A stretch of DNA of 64,000 bases. It comes from Angiostrongylus vasorum (taxonomy: Eukaryota; Nematoda; Chromadorea; Rhabditida; Metastrongylidae). The notes below the pieces were generated by a model. The model searched no databases, was not told the DNA's origin, and worked only from the letters and a program-made list of their open reading frames with translations. The position numbers and the translations under genes are program-made. How positions within the stretch are numbered: position 1 is the stretch's first letter; every line of letters starts with the position of its first letter. The stretch spans positions 642,001-706,000 of the forward strand of contig JADANN010000422.1 of the NCBI GenBank assembly GCA_018806985.1, given 5' to 3'. Shown here one piece after another: positions 36,301-46,500 of this stretch.

Positions 36301-37994
36301 ATTGGCAACGTCTCCAACTGTAAAACAAAAAATATACATTTAACTATAAGTAAAACTACTCTGAGTTAAAACACAGACAATCCAGAGATATAAGCACAAT
36401 GATGCTGAGATACTTGCAAAACTCGGGACCACAGGTGTCTGCGGTGGGATCGAACCCCCCATTACCCTTTCCGTGGGCTAACGTGTTCGTCACCACACCA
36501 TGCGGATCCCCTCATTTCGTCTTTCTCTAATATACACATAATTTTCGCAAGTAAGAAGGATAAAGTGAAAATGTTGATAGCCTATACTTGACGACCTCAA
36601 TCATTTGTCCTAAGAACGGTTGATACACACATCGGTGGCTTGGATACGTGGACGGCCCGTCTTCATTAATTGTGCGGACCCCGGCATGATTTCCATTTTT
36701 TAGAGTTTTGCTGGTTTAACTATTGTGATTCCCCGGAATCAGGCAGTCAACCTAACCAAAGTCTGCCCCACGTAGTCGTCGGGATTGCGGATCAGAGGGA
36801 GACTTGCCAGCGACTAGTTTGATACTAGGACGGTGGTAGATCCTCATATTAGTGTAATCTTAGCTAGGCTTCCTAATAGAAACGTCGGACTCCTTCTCAG
36901 CTTGGGAGGCCCTGCTGGGGGATGAATCTTCCCGCTGTACATCGCAGCCCGACACCCAGGAACACCTCGCAACCACGGTGATGCGGTAAACTGTTGTGAG
37001 GACCTAATCTACAGATTTTGTTAATTGATATTTGGCAAATAAGATGGGTCAAGTGAAAATGTTGATAGTTTATGCTTTACGATCTCAACTATTTGTCTAA
37101 AAACGGTTGACACAAACATCGGTGGGATAATATACAAAACCAAATATATCACAATGAAAGCGTAAACCAGCATCATTGAACACACTAAACATTACCACAA
37201 AAGGTAAACTTTTTCAAACTCGTAGTAGAAAGCCATAGACAAAAAATACCTGATCAAAAAACATGTTTGGAAGAAAAAAAATGATAAAACAAGGCAAGCT
37301 TGCAAATAAAACAAAACGAACCGGTATCGGATGGACCTCGGGGAGACCTTCTATAAAGACATTATCATTCAACAGTTTTAGATATGGAAGATCATTGCGA
37401 AAGGAAGGCAAGCATTTTAATCGTGACCTGAAATGCCAAAAAAAATTCTTCCAAATTAAGCCCGTAAACACATATGTTCCATCCTTTACATGCGGCAATT
37501 GAATAATATGGGCATGAAATTAAATGTTAAAGCTAAAAGCTTTAAAATAAAGCTCTTAGCCTTGATAAATCTCTGCAGGAGGCGCCGTGCATCCGACTTC
37601 ATTAAGCATCCTTTGGAGGTGATTGGATGCATACCTTATCTTCACAACGATTCGCGTTGGCCTACCGATGTATCGAGCCAGTGCCGCTATCCTCCCAGAC
37701 AAGTCTGGAACCAATTTGCCGACCCCGGATTGATGGAAAGCTTGGTGAGCCTGGGGCGCGGGGACCGAACCCATGCGCATTGCAGGGCGCCTCCGATCAC
37801 TGTGTTACACGCGCTGGCGAAATGAAATCTTACGAACATGAAGTCTTACCTCTCATCGTATAGATGAGGTAGAAAGTGGTTGAACGATGTGAAATCAACG
37901 GCACAGTCAAGTAATACTGTCACGTTTTGAAATCGAAGCAAAACACACGGCTTGTGAGCATGCCACGAAAAGCTGGTCTGAAAATACTTGTGTT
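25530..37994 (-). CDS. INTS9: Integrator complex subunit 9
   Basis: Scaffold half of the INTS9-INTS11 endonuclease heterodimer, which cleaves snRNA and promoter-proximal transcripts in the nucleus. Exons (minus): 37994-37850, 37427-37337, 36317-36178, 36114-36028, 35938-35824, 35412-35323, 34760-34635, 33866-33735, 33661-33515, 31987-31910, 31792-31699, 31587-31451, 29718-29635, 29527-29471 (end uncertain), 29308-29204, 26680-26534, 26063-25986, 25819-25760. Phases agree throughout, giving about 637 residues against 658 in human INTS9. Diagnostic blocks are VLLDCAVDF, SVDYILISNWQSLVALPFYV, CPSGYSIGSSNWVFKTEYER, LDTLKRGGNVLMPVNPVGS, RIYFISPVAKGALAYSNV, VFTGHPSLRLGD and YYPIETRLEFSQ. The position of the HxHxDH zinc motif reads ISNWQS, so the subunit is catalytically dead, as expected for INTS9. 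The extreme N-terminal exon and the last exon (within 25530-25740) are unresolved. Confidence 0.95.
26173..26400 (+). repeat. Family A SINE in INTS9 intron
   Basis: Head GTGTAGCACAGTGGTCGGAG (A box) and GGGATCGATCC (B box), then the standard body. It lies antisense in the INTS9 intron 26534-26063. Confidence 0.85.
26905..26985 (-). mobile_element. Penelope-like 3' end fragment
   Basis: On the minus strand: TCTGATGAAGACAAAGACGT, CGAAACGTGAGGCGAATAAA, then AGCCTCATGTAAGCT. Confidence 0.65.
27268..27560 (+). repeat. Family C SINE in INTS9 intron
   Basis: Complete copy with CAGCCTCAGCTTAACTGGGT at the start, tRNA-like GTGTGGTGGTGAACGCGTTA, and B box GTTCGATCCCC near 27450. Confidence 0.8.
27805..28165 (-). 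repeat. Family B repeat in INTS9 intron
   Basis: Opposite orientation to the 1300 copy. Contains CTCCCAAGCTGAGGAGTCGG, CCACCATTCTGGTACCAAAC and ends GGGCCGTCCAAATATCCAAG. Confidence 0.8.
28868..29125 (+). repeat. Family A SINE in INTS9 intron
   Basis: Well preserved head (CGTGTAGCGCAGTGG, GGGATCGATCC), body with GGTCGGCAAATTGGTAC, and tail GCGCACCTCAGGGATTAAA. Confidence 0.85.
30530..30690 (+). repeat. Family C SINE, 5' half
   Basis: GCAGCTTAACTGGGTTCAAC through AAGAGAAAGGTAAGGCAAGG. The tRNA-like part is diverged and the tail is missing. Confidence 0.65.
31085..31255 (+). repeat. Family C SINE, 3' half
   Basis: Starts inside the element at GAGAGAAAGTTGAAACGAAG, followed by GCATGGTGTGGTGGTGAACT and CATCACAGCATCACTGTGAT. 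Confidence 0.65.
31805..31880. repeat. AAGACTTAA-type short tandem repeat
   Basis: Imperfect repeats of ACTTAAAGACTTAAAA in the INTS9 intron between exons at 31910 and 31792. Confidence 0.75.
32300..32510 (+). mobile_element. Penelope-like 3' end fragment
   Basis: GGCTCTGAGGAAGACGAAGA, GGCGAAATATTAGCCGAATA, then AACAACCTCGTGTTAGC. It lies in an INTS9 intron. Confidence 0.65.
32755..32865 (-). mobile_element. Penelope-like 3' end fragment
   Basis: On the minus strand: AAGACGAAGACTTCGAAACG, TCAGCCGAATAAAG, CAACCTCGTGTAAGCTG. It lies 250 bp from the 32300-32510 fragment and in the opposite orientation. Confidence 0.65.
32986..33340. repeat. Long (TA)n/TATATTA tract
   Basis: About 355 bp of almost pure A and T, made of TA runs interrupted at intervals by TATTATAT and TATTTTATAT. 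It lies in the INTS9 intron 33515-31987. Confidence 0.98.
34257..34528 (+). repeat. Family A SINE in INTS9 intron
   Basis: Head GCGTGCAGCCCAGTGGTCGA, B box GGGATCGATCC, body TGTCGGCAAATTGGTACCAA, tail GACTGATTAACTCCGAGAGC. Confidence 0.85.
34850..35240 (-). repeat. Family B repeat in INTS9 intron
   Basis: Full-length copy from CGGTTACCGGCCTCATCGTA to GACGGACCACCCAAGTATCT. Confidence 0.85.
35498..35797 (+). repeat. Family A SINE with target-site duplication
   Basis: The element occupies 35508-35787 and is flanked by the perfect 10-bp direct repeat TTGCACGAAA at 35498-35507 and 35788-35797. Head GGTATAGCGCAGTGG, B box GGAATCGATCC. Confidence 0.88.
36375..36530 (-). repeat. Family C SINE, 3' part
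   Basis: On the minus strand: GCATGGTGTGGTGACGAACA, GTTCGATCCCACCGCAGACA, then CTCAGCATCATTGTGC. It lies in the INTS9 intron 37337-36317. Confidence 0.75.
36633..36990 (+). repeat. Family B repeat in INTS9 intron
   Basis: GGCTTGGATACGTGGACGGC through CACCTCGCAACCACGGTGAT, with the usual TTTTGCTGGTTTAAC block. Confidence 0.8.
37548..37818 (-). repeat. Family A SINE next to INTS9 exon
   Basis: Minus-strand copy whose head (GCGCGTGTAACACAGTGATC) ends about 30 bp from the donor of the INTS9 exon 37994-37850. It has the same orientation as the gene. Confidence 0.85.
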
Positions 37995-38379
37995 CTGCAA
38001 GTAGTGAAACTTTGCTTATGAAAATATAGTAAATATAGTATACCAGATTTCTAAAACTTAATAGGCAAACCTATGAGCAAATATAATGGGTGGATTATCA
38101 TAGTATGCTTTTTGATAGAAATCGTGGGTTCTTAGTGCCCCGAGCCCTAAGAGAAACGTAAAAAAGCAAGTTCCTATAAGAACTTAATTCCTAGGATGTT
38201 AACTGCCTGCTACAGAAGAATAAGTAATAGTTACTAAAACAGGGCGTCCTTGAACATTCTATTCAGCGAAGAACATACAGCGTTAACTCATAGCTGTTAT
38301 ACCACACTAACTAGTTTTTGATTTTTCTCGCTCTTTCTTTGCTTTATAAACATCCTGATCCCATGTGTAATAAGAATGT

Positions 38380-38600
38380 GATTTTCTACAATGATGCTGA
38401 GACATTTGCCAAACTCCGGACAGCTGGTGCATACGGCGAAGATCAAAAACGCTACTACCTCTTCAGGCGCTAACGCACTCACCACCACACTAATGCGGAT
38501 CCTTTGTTTCTCCTTGCTCTCAGGTAGTTTTAACTATGTAACAGTGCCATCAGCAATAACCCGTTAACGACATTGACCCGGGGAGCACAAACCGGCACTG
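38380..38600 (-). repeat. Family C SINE, minus copy of head-to-head pair
   Basis: On the minus strand it reads GTGCTCCCCGGGTCAATG, AACGGGTTATTGCTGATGGC, then a tRNA-like core GTGGTGGTGAGTGCGTTAGC. Its 5' end abuts the plus copy starting at 38605. Confidence 0.75.
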
Positions 38601-38604
38601 AAAT

Positions 38605-38890
38605 CAGCTTCAGCATAACTGGGTTCAATGCCGATTTGTGCTCTCCAGATCAATCCCGTTGACGGGTTACTGCTGATAGCACCTATAAAACACGGCTGGG
38701 AGAAATGCGAAACGAAGGATCCGCATGGTGTAGTGGTGAACGCGTTTGCCCCGCAAGGGGTAATTGAGTTTTAATCCTCACCGCATACACCCACGGTCCG
38801 GAGTTTTGCAAATGTCTCAGCATCATTGTAGTTATATTTTACAGCATATCCTACCCCGAAAAGAACAGACAGTAGATGAAAAGGTGATCA
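38605..38890 (+). repeat. Family C SINE, plus copy of head-to-head pair
   Basis: CAGCTTCAGCATAACTGGGT, GCATGGTGTAGTGGTGAACG, CTCAGCATCATTGTAG and TTTTACAGCATATCCTACC. It lies in the INTS9-REV1 intergenic region. Confidence 0.8.
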
Positions 38891-39489
38891 AAATGTAATT
38901 CGTACCGTCCGCCTTCAGAAATATGCATCCCAGCACAATGGAAGAAGCCATTCGGTTCGTTACCTTGCATCAGTCATCCACGAATGCCTTCGAATTTGAG
39001 TGTAAGTTCGGCTACCGTTAGTGAACTTCCTCTTATTCACAAATATCTTCGAACAGATGTCGAATTGATCCTCCTCAAATTCCTGGGGCAACTCTGCTAC
39101 CACGATCCCATGATTTCACTAAGAGTTGTTACCTTCCTAGGCCGAGTTTTGCGAATAGCAGGAAACTATTCCAACAGAGGTGTCTTCTCAACTCGAATAC
39201 CTCGGAAGGAGCTTGGATGGCCTAGCGCGTAGTCAAACAAGTAGGTATCGTTTGAATATTTCATAAAACTAGTAACAATGAAAAATTACAAATGTTGCGA
39301 TGATTAGGAAATGAAGTCACCCCACGAGCGTCGTAACTAGGTTAACCGGATTTCTATGTAAAGGGTCTACATAAGTCAAATAGGCAGACCACCTCACAGG
39401 ATATTTAAAAGTGTGCGCTACGTGGACGCTTCAGATCTAAGCCGTTTCCAGAGAGATCTATGATACAAAGCCTATCGATGTGATAAAAG

Positions 39490-39735
39490 CATAAAGGATA
39501 AAGCCCTTGGTATTGATTCCTGAGGGATTAGCCATGCATTCGACTTCATCAACCATCGCTGGAGGTGACTGAACGCATCTCTGGCCTATACAATGACTCG
39601 CGGTGGCCTACTTATGCATCCAGTCAATGATTCCATCCTCCCAGACAAGTCTGGTACCAATTTCCCCACTCCAGGTCAGTTGAAAAGCTTGGTGAACCTA
39701 AGGCACGGGAATCGATCCCATGTGTCCATATCGAA
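39490..39735 (-). repeat. Family A SINE, head truncated
   Basis: Tail TTGATTCCTGAGGGATTAGC, body AGACAAGTCTGGTACCAATT, and B box GGGAATCGATCCC. The A-box half is missing beyond about 39735. Confidence 0.75.
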
Positions 39736-39859
39736 ATGATAAAACCACCCATCACTACAGAACAAGACGAATTGCGCAGAAATTTAACAGTGATGACATA
39801 TATGCAATGAGTTACTCGTAGCTATTAGCGTGACAGTCGAGTTTGAGCTCAACCAGTGC

Positions 39860-40130
39860 GGCCACGCACTATTTTGACCCGTCTCTGGCCTGCCAAACAT
39901 CTCCCTCCCTGCGGGGTCGAGAAATTGGTATCAAACTTGCTTGGAAACAGTTCACTCCAGCAAGGTAAGTGGGAATGCCATATCCCAATTATCCCTGATC
40001 TCCAGGGAGGAATGATTCGACGAGCTTTCAACTACATTCGAGATGAAGGCAAAAATACTCAAGCAGCAGTCGAAACCACCCACAAAAGAAGTTTGAAGAA
40101 CTTTGTGAACAGTGGATGAGAGGAAGCGAA
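39860..40130 (+). repeat. Family A-related variant with different tail
   Basis: CTGCGGGGTCGAGAAATTGG and TATCAAACTTGCTTGG are family A-like, but the tail (CAGTTCACTCCAGCAAGG, CTCCAGGGAGGAATGATTCG) differs from A and resembles 24045-24120. It may be a subfamily. Confidence 0.5.
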
Positions 40131-40481
40131 TAGAAAAGAGATGGTAAGATCCGCAAAGCAGATTGAAGATGGGTGATGTGAAATGAAAAAGCGATTGAAA
40201 GAAGCGGGCCACAGGGTCACGGGCTAGAAGTTGTATGTTGATTGACATAATGAAGGACCTTTCCATAAATACGAGGGAAAAGATCAAAGAACCAATATTT
40301 GATAAAAACCATAGAAGCTCACCAAATGCATAGCTATCGAGTCGTCTTCTCAGAAGTCCTGTACCAGTACCGACGACCATGACTATGCGTTACTTTGAAA
40401 CTAACTAGTGAAGTGTCCGAACTGCGGACCATGCGTCGAATATCACGAAAGGTTTCCCCGTCGTCCACCCGAGGCGCCCAT

Positions 40482-40505
40482 GTTTTCCTTCAGTCATTTT
40501 TTCTC
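40482..40505 (+). promoter_or_regulatory. Probable SL trans-splice acceptor of REV1
   Basis: A strong acceptor, TTTTCCTTCAG, ends at 40493, and only 12 bases separate it from the REV1 ATG at 40506. No upstream coding exon is needed, so this fits a spliced-leader addition site; an ordinary 5'UTR intron is the alternative. Confidence 0.55.
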
Positions 40506-43500
40506 ATGGACTCAGCCACATTGGAAGAAAATCCTGGAAACATTCCAGATGGATTAAACGTGAGCTGTTCTATATGTGTATAACCCTTAAGTTTTTTTTT
40601 CGTCCTCTGTCATGGAGGTTTTTTTTTCCATTTTCTATTTCTGTTCTCCTCCATTTCTTCTCCCCAGTATATCTCCTGAGCAAACACTAGGGGTTACTTT
40701 ATTCTGTTTTACGGTAGAGCTGATTCCATCCCCATGTACACTTGGGAGTGGACGAATACAAGGTGTAAATACAGCTTCGATTATAGGATACTCCACATGT
40801 ATAAAGGCATGTAACGCAGTAGTCAGAGGCGCCCTGCAATACACGTGTGGTCGATCCCGCACCCCCATGCTTAGCAAGACTTCCATCTCTCCGGTGTCGG
40901 CAAATTGGTACCAAACTCATCTAGAAGAATGGCAGCTTTGGCTCGATACATCGGTAGACCACCGCGAATCATTGTAGGAGCTAGATATGCATTCAGTCAC
41001 CTCCAACGGTGTTACGAATGGAGTCGAATGCATGGCGCATTCCTTGGTGATTGATCAACACAGAGAGCTTTATCCCTTTAACCTTTTACGGTAGAGCTGA
41101 CATTTCGGCGTATTTCGCCTTCTTCGGAGCCTAGACCTGGTCTAAGCGTAAACCAAGATTGCCATCGCATTGAAGACAAAATGGCTTTTATGCACACTTT
41201 TTTCTTTTTTTTTCTTTTATATTTTGGAGTTTGGCACTTCTCTGTTTCCATGTTCTACCTTATTTTTTGTAGAGTTCCGTCATAATTCTAAGCGACAATG
41301 AAGGTGTCCACTCTAACGAGTCAGCTGATCTCTTCGACAGCGATGAAAACAGTCGTGACGTCACTGAAGTAAATGAAATCGTTTCAAACATGGGAGGCTT
41401 CCCGCCAGAATGTGAAGCTTCGTTTTGGGATGATGAAATGAACTTAAACGAGGTTAAATCTGGACCTGGTTTTCCAGGAAACGGTAACAATGATGGGTTC
41501 CAGCTAGAGTATCGCAAGCCTTCAACGGCTGTAGAGTTACGGAAGAAATCACCTGTAGAAAAAAAGCCATCTGAGTCCTCTTCGGCTTTTCAAAGAGACG
41601 GTGAAATGCAGAATCGTCTGGACGTCTCCTTATCCCGGATGCGAGAAGATGGTTCAACAGGAATAAGAGGCTTCGTAAGTCTCTCGATTAGGATATTTCC
41701 AGCCCTGTGTTGGACATCCAGTAAAATTCCTTATGCTGCCCACTGACTTTCCTTCTCTTAAGAATCGATACATGCAATTAAAGAAGGACAAACTTCGTTA
41801 TCAAGTGAACGTTCTGGATCGTCCATGTAACGTCGCCTCAGACATTTTTAAAGGAATATCGATTTTCGTTAATGGATATACAGGTTAGTTGACTTTTCAA
41901 GGCGAACTAAGAACGATTTCATAGTCTAGGCAGCGTGAAAGGCGTTACGAAGGTTCCGAATGGTGTGGTGGTGAACACGTTAGCCCCCGCACAGGCTAAT
42001 CATAGGTTCATTCGACACCGCGGACACCTGCGGTCCGAAGTTTTGCTAATATCTCAGCGTCATCGTGGTTATATTTCACATCATACCATGCCATGAAATA
42101 AGAATAGGCACTAGATAAAAATGACTACATTGTGATTTCATAGTTGTTTACGTTGAGACAAAGAGTGCGGAGCAACGGTTTACCGCCTCATCGTGGTTGG
42201 AAAGTGTTACTGGGTGTCGGGTTACGATGTACAGGAGGGGAGGGGAGGGGGGTATTCATCACCCCGGCAAGGTCTCCCAAGCTGAGGAGGAGTCCGACGT
42301 TTCCATCAGGAAGCCTAGCCAAGAGTAAACCAATACCAGGATGTACCACTGTCGTAGTATCAAAGTCGCATGGTGGCAAATCTCTCTCTGTTCCACGAGG
42401 GCTGCGACTGTCTGTCGTGGTGACGACCTGGGGCCGACTTTGTCGAGACTGACATTGGGGATTCCAGGGAGCCACAATGGCTTAATCAGCAAAACTTCGA
42501 AAAAAGTGAAGATTATGCTGGGGTCCGCAGAACTACTGAAATAAGGCCATCCCATTAATCTTGTGGATACTCTCATTTTCTTCTTTGTAACGATAATTTT
42601 CAGACCCTTCAGCTTTGGAACTTCGCCAGTTAATTCAAGTACATGGTGGGGAGTACCATTGTTATTATGAGTACGGGGTTACGACATACACCATTGCAAC
42701 ATCCTTAGCAAGCGCGAAGGTGAGCACAGCTTTGTTTTCAGTAGTGGTATGGTCATAAATGGTTCTTTTCTCAGGTGTCCAAAACGCGCCGAGACGAAAA
42801 ACTCGTGAAACCCGAGTGGATCATTGATTGGTTAGTGTTGTTGAAGAGATTTTCTGTTTTCAGATACGAAATAACAATATTACAGTATTGCGGCCGGAAA
42901 ATTGTTGAAGGTCGATGAATATCTGCTTTTACCTACTCAGAAGAAAGGGTCCTTAACTGCAGCACTTCGCAAGAAAACTGACAGTGAAGGTGTGTTCTTT
43001 ACTGGGTTACGTACGAGAATATTATTGAGAATGCTGTTTCAGAAAGTGTATGTGTAAAATGTTGGATGTCACGGTGACTTTAGTCGCGTTCTGCCTTTTA
43101 TCAGAGTGGGGACTGTAGCGCAGTGTTTGGAGGCGCCGTGCAATACACATAGGATCGATCCCCGCGCGTCAGGCTCACCAAGCCCTCCGTACCTTCGCGG
43201 TCGACAAATTGGTAGCGGACTTGTCTGGGAGGTTAGCAGCACTAGCAAGGTACATCGGTAGTCCACCGCGAGTCATTGTAATGGGCAGATATGCATAGCG
43301 TCAATTCCGACGATGTTTAATGAAGTCGAATGCATGGCGCATAGCTCAGAGATTGATCAACGCCGAGAGTTTCATCTTTTATTCTTTACCTTTTATCATT
43401 GGCTGGAAATAGAGAATAGCCATCTAGGAACACTTAAACCCGACTCCGAATTTTTCGACTTCTTCGCTACGAGCTATTATTGACTCATGCCGGCCCTGTC

Positions 43501-46500
43501 GCCTGCTGTGTGTGTGTGTTGAGATACACTGACGTGGGAATATGAGTGTTAAACAACTGATTGAAACTGATTTCTCGTAAATAAATTAGTTATCATCATG
43601 CTTTGGTTTGTTTTTCTTTTAATTTTGAAGGAATTATTCAAAGATAGAGGCGGAGTTTGTTCGGGCTATTTTTCGAAATAACTATTTGTTGTTTTAATCA
43701 AGCTGTTTCTTCCGAAAAGGTCTTGGTAACATTGTCCACAAAAAGATATCGAATTGTCGGCAGGATTTGCTCAAAGATGGCTGTGAGACATTTAGTAAAA
43801 TTGGAAGAAATATTGCGTTTTGAAATACGTAATAATAGAAAAAATAGTAGAAAAAATATAACAGAAAAAATAATAGAAGAATGTAATATCGTTCTATTTT
43901 TTGCTACCGTTTCTTTCCTTTTTTTCTCCTTTCTCTTCTTTCTTTCTGTTTCTTTTTTTTCTTATTTCTTCCTTAAAAGACAGCGGCTACGTAATCTTTA
44001 ATAATAATTGAAAATTTGAACTAGTGGGATGATAATCACGTGAATCAAACGAGAGGTAGAATTCCACGTGGATATAACGTGATTATTTGTTGTAACTGAC
44101 GACATGGACTTCATTACAGAAGCTGGTGGAGAACCTCGCATTCTCGATGCACGTGATCCGAATTTTTTGGAAGAGTATTACGCAAGGTTGCGATCTATTG
44201 TTGTTATTTAAGTTCTTTTTTATTCTTAGAATTAGTAGTTCTGTGTCCAGAAAACATAAGAAGTTAGTTGGATACCTAGATGGCCCGTTTTCACTGGTTG
44301 TGCAGGCCTCAGCATAATTTCCACTTTTCGTAGTTTTGCTGCTATAGCCATTGTGGTTCCCTGAAGTTCTGACTTCATCCTAGCCAAATTCTGCCGCAGA
44401 TCGTCACCGGCACAGCCAGTCGCCGCTCTTATGGATCAAGAGAAGATTTGCCACTATGCCACTAGTTTTATGCAACGACGATCGTGGATCCTGGTATTGG
44501 TTTACTTTTAGCTGGGCTTCCTAATGCAAACGCTGGACTCATTGTCAGCTTGGAAGACCCTGTTGGTAGGATGAATCCCTCTACTGAACATCGCAGCTCA
44601 AAACCCAGGAACACCTCCCAGACACGACGAGGCTGTAAACCATTGAAAGGGAAAACATAGGAAATGCTTTCGAAATCAGAGGTTGTAGATTTACTATTAG
44701 TTTTGCATCTGTAGCAAAAGCTAGGTGAAGCTTACATTAATACAACCGCATCTGAACTATGATGATATGCATCGAACACTTCCTTTTCTTAAATTTCTAA
44801 GGAACTTCTACTCTTATACTGGAGGTTATCACGCATTTTATACCTCAGAAGGATAGTATTTAGCACGACTTAGTAGGACTAATAGGATTTAGAGGAATTG
44901 TTTACACTTTCAATGTTGGCTGAGTCGAGCAGGTGGGAACGTTTCCATTTGTTCTTGTCGCGTTCGAAAGTAACCCATTGACTTCTGGTCGCTGTAGGAA
45001 CTCGCCGAACATGACATCTTCCTTCTAGGATTCTCGTGATGAGTTTTTATTATCGGGTCGATGGTCTAACTCAGGTGCGTTTGACATAGCGACAAATCTA
45101 ATGAGTAACGGCACTTGTCCAGCGGTTGTTGTTCAGTCGCAGTACATGTCATGTCCACCTAATTTTTAAGAATTTGGCTTTCAAATGTCTGTGATCTCTG
45201 GTCATCGACATAGATGAGAAATTCGGATTTCGTCCCACATTTCCATGACAGTGATTATTCCCATCACCGCTGTGTCGATGGAGTGTTCAATAGTGGCCCA
45301 TGCTCTTTCATTCTACCTACGTCACGGCGACGTTTCCGTTGCGCACTTTTAAGAAGAAGCAGTCAGTGAATGGAAAAGATTGGTAACGGGAGTCGAATGT
45401 TTTTGGTTCTATTTTTTTAACCACCCAAGCCGCACGCTTCCTTCTGCTTAGTTAGCTTTGGAGCTAAGTCTTTCATCGTGATGACTTCTCGACCTTGATA
45501 CGCATCGCTGTTCCATTCGCATGTATTCATTCAGTTGAGCGGGAATAGCGTATCAATGGGAAATCAGTTTTGCATGACCGCTGCGTTCCTGAAATCTAGG
45601 CGATGAATATGTGCACAAGGGCCGTGGAAGTTGGCTAGCCTTCATTCCATCTGGCTAATGTCAGTGGTTTAAAAAGATATCATTATCGAAACAAAAAAGG
45701 ATATAGTTTTACCAGTACCGTTGTTGAATGGCAGTGTTCTGATTGTAAAGTTGGGTATATGTTCATTGATGACTTTTCGTTATAGGAAAGTTGAGCGTAT
45801 ATGTCGTGGTCGATTTTGTCCATCACCATCCTGGAAGCAGTGACTGTTCTATTTGGCATGCCGAAGGGCGATCGTCTTAGTTTTGTAGCTGACAATGTTT
45901 CGGTGGTCGTTGCCGATCTTTGTACCAAACTTTTTATCTTGTAGCGTTTTCAATAGTAATGCTGTCTCGTTTTTACAAATCGTTTGCGGTTTTTGAGTTC
46001 TGGGATTATAAAGTGTTTCGCCTTCCAACGGTTTACCGCCTCATCGTGGCTGGGAGGTGTTCCTGGGTGTCGGACTGCGATGTACAGCGGGGGGGATTCG
46101 TCCTCCCGGCAGGGTCTCCCGAGCTGAGAAGGAGTCCAGCGTTTCCATCAGGAAGCCTAGCTAAGAGTAAACCAATACCACGATCCACCACTGTCCTGGT
46201 ATCAAAGTCGCATGGTGGCAAATTTCACTCTGACACACAAGGGTTGCTTCTGCCTGTAGTGGTGACGAGCTGGGGCAGACTTTGACCAGGCTGTCCTCAG
46301 TATTCCAGGGCACAATGGCTTGACCAGCAAGTCTCCGAAAAATGGTGATTATGATGAGGCCCGCAGAACAAAGTGTTTCGACCAATGACTAATGTGAAGA
46401 CATCAAGTACCAACCTTCAGTCTTGTTTAGAAAGTTAATTCACTTTGTTCGTAGAAACTAATCATTAATGAAGTGATGTATGCCCTAATATGGAAATGTT

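Noticed and set aside
38984..39232. 82-residue ORF upstream of INTS9
   Set aside because: No recognisable family and no splice support; it may be transposon debris, but no block could be matched.
43041..43075. Possible extra REV1 exon after TGTTTCAG
   Set aside because: It hits a stop quickly, and exon 6 (42989) joins exon 7 (44120) directly in the correct phase.
43657..44001. 114-residue ORF in REV1 intron 6
   Set aside because: AT/pyrimidine-rich low-complexity translation with no splice support; it lies inside an established intron.
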